Origin: Desulfobulbaceae bacterium
GTDB taxonomy: Bacteria > Desulfobacterota > Desulfobulbia > Desulfobulbales > Desulfocapsaceae
Direction of reading: 5' to 3'
NCBI GenBank assembly: GCA_024227155.1
Contig: JAAELB010000796.1
Coordinates: 1-49,711 of the forward strand
DNA: 49,711 bases
In this document: positions 44,720 to 49,711 of the stretch, piece after piece
Layout of the letters: every line of letters begins with the position of its first letter
How positions within the stretch are numbered: the stretch's first letter is position 1
Position numbers and translations under genes: made by a program
Notes under the pieces: generated by a model
What the model saw: only the letters and a program-made list of their open reading frames with translations
The model's database searches: none
Told to the model about the DNA's origin: nothing

Positions 44720-46375
44720 CTATCCCTTTTTGTGCTTGAGTGCAGCGCTGATAAAATCTCTGAACAGCGGGTGGGGTTTCATCGGCTTAGATTTGAATTC
44801 GGGATGAAATTGACAGCCCAGGAACCAAGGATGGTCTTCAATCTCGACTATTTCAACGAGATTGTTGTCAGGAGAGGTGCCGGAAATGACAAGCCCGTTC
44901 TCCTCCAGTCGCTGGCGATAGTCGTTGTTGAACTCGAAACGGTGACGGTGTCTCTCATGGATCTCTTCGAGTTTGTACGCTTTATGGGCATTGCTGTTTT
45001 CTTTCAATACACACGGATAGGCTCCAAGACGCAGGGTACCGCCCAGATCAGATTCCTCATCGCGGATCTGCATTTTATTGGTCCTGTAGTCGAACCACTC
45101 CTTAATGAGATATATTACAGGATCAGGGGTGGCCTCGTCGAGTTCGGTGGAGTTTGCCATGGGTAGTTCCAGCAGATCTCTTGAGAGTTCAACCACTGCC
45201 AGCTGCATCCCAAGGCAGATGCCAAAGAACGGAACCTTGTTTTTGCGGGCATAATTGATCGCCTTGATTTTCCCTTCAACTCCGCGTTGACCAAAACCGC
45301 CTGGTACCAGAATACCATCACAGCCATCGAGAAGACTGGCGACGTTCTTTGATTCGAGATCTTCGGCGCTTATGTAAAGAAGGTTGACCTTGGTACCGTT
45401 TGCCAGGCCACCGTGTACCAGTGCCTCATGCAGACTCTTATACGATTCGGTGAGATCAACATATTTACCGGTAATTGCGATGGTCACATCATTTTTTGGG
45501 TTCTGGATGTTGTGAACCAGTTGTTCCCACGGCTTTATATTTGGCTGTCCCGTCCAGATATTGAGGAGTTCAAGAATCTTTGTATCAAGTCCTTCCTTGT
45601 GAAGATGGAGTGGCAGCTCATAGATTGTGTCAACGTCAATTGCTGTGATAACGGCATCTTTTCGAACATTACAGAAGAGACTTATCTTCGATTTAAGGCT
45701 CTCTTCCAGTGGTATTTCAGTACGGCAGACGAGGATATCCGGCTGGATTCCATCTGCCCGCAGCTCACGAACAGAATGTTGGGTCGGTTTGGTTTTTACC
45801 TCCCCGGCTGTTTTTATATAAGGAACGAGGGTCAGGTGGATAAAAAGTGTGTACTCATGGCCGAGATCGCCCCGTAACTGACGAATTGCCTCAATAAATG
45901 GCAAACCTTCGATATCACCGACGGTACCGCCGATCTCGATAATGGCTACATCGACACTGCCGTCAAGCTGTAGAACGGCCGCTTTGATTTCATCCGTGAT
46001 ATGGGGGATAACCTGTACGGTCCCGCCCAGGTATTCACCCCGTCTCTCCTTTTTAATAACGGAGTAATAGATACGTCCGGAGGTGTAATTGTTTTTCTGA
46101 GCCATCACCGCATTGGTATAGCGTTCGTAATGGCCCATATCCAGATCGGTCTCGGCACCGTCGTCTGTAACGTAGACTTCGCCGTGCTGGAAGGGGTTCA
46201 TGGTTCCGGGATCGACATTGATATATGGGTCGAGCTTCTGGAATGTTACCGTGAGTCCTCTACTTTCCAGGAGAGCTCCAATAGCTGCAGAAGCGAGTCC
46301 TTTCCCCAGGGAGGAGAGAACGCCGCCGGTTACAAAAATAAATTTGGTCCGTTTGGTATTATTTGGCTTTTTCAT
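44720..46375 (-). CDS. pyrG: CTP synthase
   Basis: Makes CTP from UTP, ATP and glutamine. The synthetase domain begins [30 protein letters not shown] and the C-terminal GATase-I domain has the nucleophile elbow [13 protein letters not shown] and a closing HPEF. I chose the ATG at 46375 ([11 protein letters not shown], 551 residues), close to the usual 545. A longer frame to 46426 would add 17 residues not seen in the family. It leads the pyrG-kdsA-kdsC-lptC operon: CTP is the activator for Kdo. Confidence 0.97.
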   Translation of the reverse strand: MKKPNNTKRTKFIFVTGGVLSSLGKGLASAAIGALLESRGLTVTFQKLDPYINVDPGTMNPFQHGEVYVTDDGAETDLDMGHYERYTNAVMAQKNNYTSGRIYYSVIKKERRGEYLGGTVQVIPHITDEIKAAVLQLDGSVDVAIIEIGGTVGDIEGLPFIEAIRQLRGDLGHEYTLFIHLTLVPYIKTAGEVKTKPTQHSVRELRADGIQPDILVCRTEIPLEESLKSKISLFCNVRKDAVITAIDVDTIYELPLHLHKEGLDTKILELLNIWTGQPNIKPWEQLVHNIQNPKNDVTIAITGKYVDLTESYKSLHEALVHGGLANGTKVNLLYISAEDLESKNVASLLDGCDGILVPGGFGQRGVEGKIKAINYARKNKVPFFGICLGMQLAVVELSRDLLELPMANSTELDEATPDPVIYLIKEWFDYRTNKMQIRDEESDLGGTLRLGAYPCVLKENSNAHKAYKLEEIHERHRHRFEFNNDYRQRLEENGLVISGTSPDNNLVEIVEIEDHPWFLGCQFHPEFKSKPMKPHPLFRDFISAALKHKKG

Positions 46376-46523
46376 GGAGGCCACTATAGCAACGGTGCCT
46401 CGATTTTGAAACAGAAAACTCACCATAAAGGGGAAAAAGAAAGGATTGTTATAACTGTTTTTAGGTGCATTTCTCCCGTTGGACCGGAGAGGGCTTGATC
46501 CAGTGGTCGGGCATGCCTACCTT

Positions 46524-46561
46524 TTAACCCGACAAGGCTTTAATTTTTTATAATCGCTGGA
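46524..46561 (+). repeat. Family B side module
   Basis: TTAACCCGACAAGGCTTTAATTTTTTATAATCGCTGGA matches the module at 23814-23846 with changes and directly precedes a family B core. Confidence 0.75.
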
Positions 46562-46680
46562 TAAGTGCCTCGAAGGTCTCTCTTCGTTCACTATCTGGTG
46601 ACTGTATGAGGATTCTAATGCTAAAATACACTCCAGATTTCTTTTATTTTATTTCAGTTTTTATGGAGTAAGGCACTAAA
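46562..46680 (+). repeat. Family B repeat, full-length copy upstream of msrAB
   Basis: 119 bases from TAAGTGCCTCGAAGG to TATGGAGTAAGGCACTAAA. It is the best match, in reverse complement, to the copy at 49459-49577 and aligns directly with 2833-2950. It lies 31 bases before the msrAB ATG. Confidence 0.9.
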
Positions 46681-46711
46681 CAATCACCCTCAATTATAAC
46701 AGGAGGAATAT

Positions 46712-47764
46712 ATGCAATATTTTCTAATACTGGTGGTTCTTGCTGTGCTTTCTTTATCGGCATTTGCAGTCGCTGATGGGAGTAGTTCCGAACATAAGGA
46801 CGCGGTCTTTGGCGGCGGATGTTTCTGGTGTATGGAACCACCTTTTGAGCAATTGGCAGGGGTAATCGATGTGAAGGCCGGCTACTCCGGTGGGGATGAA
46901 AAGGAGCCGACATACGAGGAGGTTTCAAGTGGAAAGACTTCACATATAGAGTCGGTCCGGGTTGTGTATGATCCGTCTACAATCAGCTATGATCAGCTAC
47001 TCGATACCTTTTGGCGCTATGTTGACCCGACCGATCCCGGGGGGCAGTTCGCCGATCGTGGTGAGCATTATAAAACTGCAATTTTTTATAGCAGTGAGGA
47101 GGAAAGGGTGATCGCCGAAAGATCAAAGGCGATCCTTGATGCATCTGCCATTTTTGAAAGGCCCATTGTTACAGCCATTCTCCCGGCAAAACCTTTTTAT
47201 CCGGCGGAAGAATACCATCAGGATTACTATAAGAAGAATGTTTTTCATTATGAAGCGTATAAGGTGGGGTCTGGCAGAGCTGGATTTTTAGAGAGCACCT
47301 GGAAAGACAGGCCGCAAAAGAAAAAATATTTTAAGCCGGCGGAGGATGAGTTGCAGCAAATTCTGACCCCGGTTCAATATGAGGTAACACAGAAGGATGG
47401 AACGGAACGTCCTTTTGGCAATGAATATTGGGATAATAAAAAAGAGGGTATTTACGTAGACGTGGTCTCCGGGGAACCGCTGTTCAGTTCAAAAGATAAA
47501 TTTGATTCCGGAACCGGATGGCCGAGCTTTACAAGGGTGCTGGTTAAAGAACATGTTACTGAAAAAAAAGATAGCAAGTTCCTGATGGTACGAACAGAGG
47601 TGAGAAGTAAATATGGGGATTCCCATCTCGGCCATCTTTTTGATGACGGGCCAGAGCCAACAGGTTTGCGCTACTGTATAAATTCAGCGTCTTTGAACTT
47701 TGTCTCTGTTGATGAGCTTAAAGAGAAAGGGTATGGAGAATTCTTACCTCTATTTTCCCCATAA
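46712..47764 (+). CDS. msrAB: Exported bifunctional methionine sulfoxide reductase MsrA-MsrB
   Basis: A 350-residue fusion with an N-terminal signal peptide (about 1-21, cleavage near FAVA). MsrA comes first: [15 protein letters not shown] with catalytic Cys37, and GYSGG. MsrB follows (about 210-340): [49 protein letters not shown] with its catalytic Cys. The MsrB lacks the two CxxC zinc pairs. It repairs both Met-sulfoxide epimers in the periplasm. GGAGGA precedes the ATG. Confidence 0.95.
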   Translation: MQYFLILVVLAVLSLSAFAVADGSSSEHKDAVFGGGCFWCMEPPFEQLAGVIDVKAGYSGGDEKEPTYEEVSSGKTSHIESVRVVYDPSTISYDQLLDTFWRYVDPTDPGGQFADRGEHYKTAIFYSSEEERVIAERSKAILDASAIFERPIVTAILPAKPFYPAEEYHQDYYKKNVFHYEAYKVGSGRAGFLESTWKDRPQKKKYFKPAEDELQQILTPVQYEVTQKDGTERPFGNEYWDNKKEGIYVDVVSGEPLFSSKDKFDSGTGWPSFTRVLVKEHVTEKKDSKFLMVRTEVRSKYGDSHLGHLFDDGPEPTGLRYCINSASLNFVSVDELKEKGYGEFLPLFSP

Positions 47765-47771
47765 TTGATAC

Positions 47772-47818
47772 ACTCGGAACCTTAATTGCAAAAATAACAG
47801 AGGTTATAGGTTCCGAGT
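47772..47818. terminator. Hairpin between convergent msrAB and YkgJ genes
   Basis: ACTCGGAACCT at 47772-47782 pairs perfectly with AGGTTCCGAGT at 47808-47818 across a 25-base loop. It has no T-run after the stem, so termination is inferred from its position between two convergent stop codons. Confidence 0.55.
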
Positions 47819-47825
47819 TGTCAGC

Positions 47826-48548
47826 CTATTTGCCGTTCAGTATATCCTCCACACATTTGCCATCAACTTCTGTTGCAAAAATGGCCTCAATAAGCGGTGC
47901 TACTCTGGCCCTTTCCTCTTCGCTTAGGAGAAAGCCGGGAAGTGGTTTTGCCGTCAGGGTTTGCATCCTTGCCTGCATGATGACACTGTTGTTGAATTTC
48001 TCACTGGTTTCTCTGAATTCACTGATATCCAAAAGTGCCAGCAGCACGTCAAGCATGTTGCCCCAGTACTCCTTTTGACCAAGATGTTCGACGAGTTGCG
48101 TGGTGGCTGTTGACGCCTCCAGATAATAGTCCGGTATGAGGGCTGGTTGACCAAGGCCGCATTTTTTTGATGAAACAAAGAGTCTGCAACTAAACGGCCG
48201 GACTGGGTAAATAGTGCAGCTATTGTTTTCAAGAAATGGGCAGCTTGATTCAGAACTTGGCGATTCAGGATCAACATCTCTACCATCAAGGCACGCCTTG
48301 GCAAAATCGTTGGTGGTCATCTTTGGCCGCTGGTGGTTTCTGTTCTGTGTGAGTTTAACAGAAAACCAGTCGGTTAACTTTTCAGCCATGATATAACGGA
48401 GGATGTCTTCTCCCTCCAGGGCAGTGATGGTCACATTTTGTGTGCAACAACTGGAACAGCCTTTTTCACAAACCAGAGTGAGGTCAGCCTGCTCGTTGCT
48501 CCATTTTTCAAAAACTTCATAAACTTTGTGTAAAATCCTGTGCTTCAT
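47826..48548 (-). CDS. YkgJ-family zinc/iron-chelating domain protein
   Basis: 240 residues from the ATG at 48548, which is preceded by AGGAGGATAGAAAGG; the longer frame to 48683 runs over the upstream gene and is unlikely. Cys motifs CEKGCSSCC (residues about 25-33) and CPFLENNSCTIYPVRPFSCRLF are the YkgJ signature and should bind a zinc ion or an iron-sulfur cluster. The C-terminal 90 residues are helical without a clear domain. Function unknown. It follows the YqaA-like gene after five bases. Confidence 0.87.
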   Translation of the reverse strand: MKHRILHKVYEVFEKWSNEQADLTLVCEKGCSSCCTQNVTITALEGEDILRYIMAEKLTDWFSVKLTQNRNHQRPKMTTNDFAKACLDGRDVDPESPSSESSCPFLENNSCTIYPVRPFSCRLFVSSKKCGLGQPALIPDYYLEASTATTQLVEHLGQKEYWGNMLDVLLALLDISEFRETSEKFNNSVIMQARMQTLTAKPLPGFLLSEEERARVAPLIEAIFATEVDGKCVEDILNGK

Positions 48549-48553
48549 CCTTT

Positions 48554-49021
48554 CTATCCTCCTGTGTATGCCAGGCCCTGTTGGACCAAAACAGCCAGAG
48601 TAGCATATCGCATAAATTTGCCAACAAAAACCAGCACAGAAAACCGTATAAAACCGGTTTTTAAAATCCCGGCGATGAGGCACAGGGGATCACCTATTAT
48701 TGGCAGCCAGGTTAACAGCAGGGACCAGCAGCCGTATCTCTGGTAGAAGTTGTTTGCCCTTTTCAGTTGTTTCGCGTCAACTCGTAAAACTTTTTCAATG
48801 AGAAAATTCGCCCCCAAGATGCCGATGAAAAATGTGGTGCATCCCCCTAAATAGTTACCTGCCGCCGCCGTGATAACTGTTTGCTCTAAGGAAAAACCCT
48901 GGGTGAGCATCAGTACCAGGAGCCACTCAGAACCAAGAGGCAGCACTGTGGCTGCCAAAAAACTGATAAAAAACAGCAGTGGAAGGCTTGGTGACTGGTA
49001 TATAAAAGTCGAGAAATCCAT
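48554..49021 (-). CDS. YqaA/DedA-like (SNARE-associated) membrane protein
   Basis: 155 residues, about four transmembrane segments. LPLGSEWLLVLMLTQG and the later GNYLGGCTTFFIG, KRANNFYQRYGCWSLLLTWLPIIGDPLCLIAG resemble the YqaA branch of the DedA superfamily, with the conserved Tyr-Gly and Pro-x-x-Gly-Asp motifs of the VTT domain. Members are thought to move lipids or affect membrane homeostasis; the substrate is unknown. Confidence 0.85.
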   Translation of the reverse strand: MDFSTFIYQSPSLPLLFFISFLAATVLPLGSEWLLVLMLTQGFSLEQTVITAAAGNYLGGCTTFFIGILGANFLIEKVLRVDAKQLKRANNFYQRYGCWSLLLTWLPIIGDPLCLIAGILKTGFIRFSVLVFVGKFMRYATLAVLVQQGLAYTGG

Positions 49022-49378
49022 GGTGCGATACCCTATTCGATGGGACCGGATTTCGCAAATGAGTAAGACATTTACCCCCGGGATCGTGTTTGAGGCTCAT
49101 TTGAAAAGGTCCATTATCCAACTGGACGAAGCAAACATCCAAGGTCTTTGAACTTTCGTGGAACTCTTCAAATGTCGATAAGTTATGAGAAAAAAATAGT
49201 CGGACATGATAGGAAAATCTGCCGACTTATGATGTGGGACTCTCTAGGATAAGTAGTAAATAATATAATGGTGTTTTTATCAACCAGAACTTGCACACGG
49301 GTTATTTGTGGTTAGGATTGATGAAGGCCCAAATTTACAGCTTTCAGCCAACAGTTGATGTGAGCCAAATGACACTTA
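49022..49378. other. Non-coding stretch, nothing recognised
   Basis: A 31-codon frame from 49058 (MSKTFTPGIVFE...) without a ribosome site is the only coherent reading. I see no RNA gene or strong hairpin. Confidence 0.45.
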
Positions 49379-49441
49379 TCCCCTCAGGTAAGCGGTAGAC
49401 TCCGAGGAGGGACTGAACTGAGTAGCCCTTGTGGGGTGTTA
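49379..49441 (-). repeat. Family B side module (partner of 2768-2832)
   Basis: CCCCTCAGGTAAGCGGTAGA, CTCCGAGGAGG, ACTGAACTGAGTA and TTGTGGGGTGTTA are found in the same order, inverted, at 2768-2832. The word ACACTTAT directly before it is the family B edge. Confidence 0.75.
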
Positions 49442-49458
49442 GAAATAAACTTGTAATC

Positions 49459-49577
49459 TTTAGTACCTTACTCCTGAATTACTGTCATAAAAAACAAGAA
49501 ACTCAGGAACTCTTTATGAAATCGAGAGCTTACTTTTACCACCAGATAGTGAACGTAGTGAGACCTTCGAGGCACTT
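49459..49577 (-). repeat. Family B repeat, inverted full-length copy
   Basis: 119 bases from TTTAGTACCTTACTCC to CGAGGCACTT, the reverse complement of the 46562-46680 type. CACCAGATAGTGAACG is shared exactly with that copy (reversed). It abuts a sulfatase relic. Confidence 0.88.
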
Positions 49578-49697
49578 GAAGCGAAAACAGGAAAAAAGCC
49601 AAACATTATTTATTTCATGTGGGATGATGCTGCCTATGGTCGTGTGGGTCACCCAATGTTGAGTAAAATAACTGGTATTGATACTCCTAATTCCTAA
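49578..49697 (+). pseudogene. Truncated arylsulfatase-like fragment
   Basis: The frame reads EAKTGKKPNIIYFMWDDAAY followed by GRVGHPMLSKITGIDTPNS and a stop. KPNIIYxxxDDxxYGxxG...TPN is the N-terminal metal-binding stretch of type I sulfatases. The left side is replaced by the end of a family B repeat and the right side by TAACCCGA, the start of another side module, so only about 39 codons remain and the catalytic Cys region is absent. The window ends 14 bases later. Confidence 0.65.
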
Positions 49698-49711
49698 CCC
49701 GAATAAATCGG

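Noticed and set aside
49429-49662. 77-residue plus-strand frame
   Set aside because: Starts in a family B repeat and runs out of frame over the sulfatase relic.

Overview
The window looks like the replication-origin side of the chromosome of an AT-leaning, Gram-negative, anaerobic sulfur-cycle bacterium. My best guess is a Desulfobulbales/Desulfocapsaceae-type member of the Desulfobacterota. The guess rests on the envelope genes (Pal, LptC, Kdo synthesis), the divergent YedE/TusA/DsrE cluster, a NikMLKQO nickel transporter, and the gene order. No taxonomic marker such as 16S rRNA is present, so this is inference.

Layout. 1-2.5 kb: a parS site inside a 50-bp perfect palindrome, then parA, parB and a secreted SH3b protein. 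2.5-3.3 kb: repeat debris and two tRNA-Ser genes. 3.5-6.3 kb: a GAF/sigma-54 activator, queH and an ITPase. 6.3-13.5 kb, minus strand: dnaN-gyrB-gyrA-gpsA. Upstream of dnaN is an AT-rich gap with an inverted repeat and DnaA-box-like words, a candidate oriC. A serine hydrolase faces away from it.

15.0-17.8 kb: a small sulfur-carrier operon (tusA, a DsrE-like gene, a second DsrE/F-like gene and a 57-codon gene) divergent from a YedE/YeeE transporter. This matches the content of the 'YTD' cluster associated with sulfur disproportionators. 18.0-22.9 kb: an HD-GYP response regulator, gatC, gatA (with a terminator just before gatA), hisC and cmk. 23.0-28.5 kb: pal, rlmKL, a CheY-like regulator and a soluble hybrid kinase. 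28.6-32.3 kb: an OleA-like thiolase, an AMMECR1 protein, a Cys-rich YkgJ-type protein, a small protein and two hotdog thioesterases.

32.3-35.4 kb: a decayed DUF4338 fragment, a periplasmic Cache protein and a chemoreceptor. 35.7-41.6 kb, minus strand: nikM-nikL-nikK-nikQ, a degenerate YchF-like protein, nikO with a His-rich tail, and a glycosyltransferase-like gene. Tandem operator-like inverted repeats lie upstream of nikM, between it and the divergent trmO. 42.6-46.4 kb, minus strand: pyrG-kdsA-kdsC-lptC. 46.7-49.0 kb: a secreted MsrAB fusion, a YkgJ protein and a YqaA/DedA-like membrane protein. 49.0-49.7 kb: repeats and a truncated sulfatase relic.

Two families of short non-coding repeats are scattered between the genes. 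Family A is about 150 bp with CTAGGAG-TTGTCCGAG-type ends. Family B is 59-119 bp with TTTAGTGCC...GGCACTTA ends and hairpin side modules. They explain most of the non-coding sequence from 22 kb on. There is no CRISPR array, prophage or intact transposase in the window.
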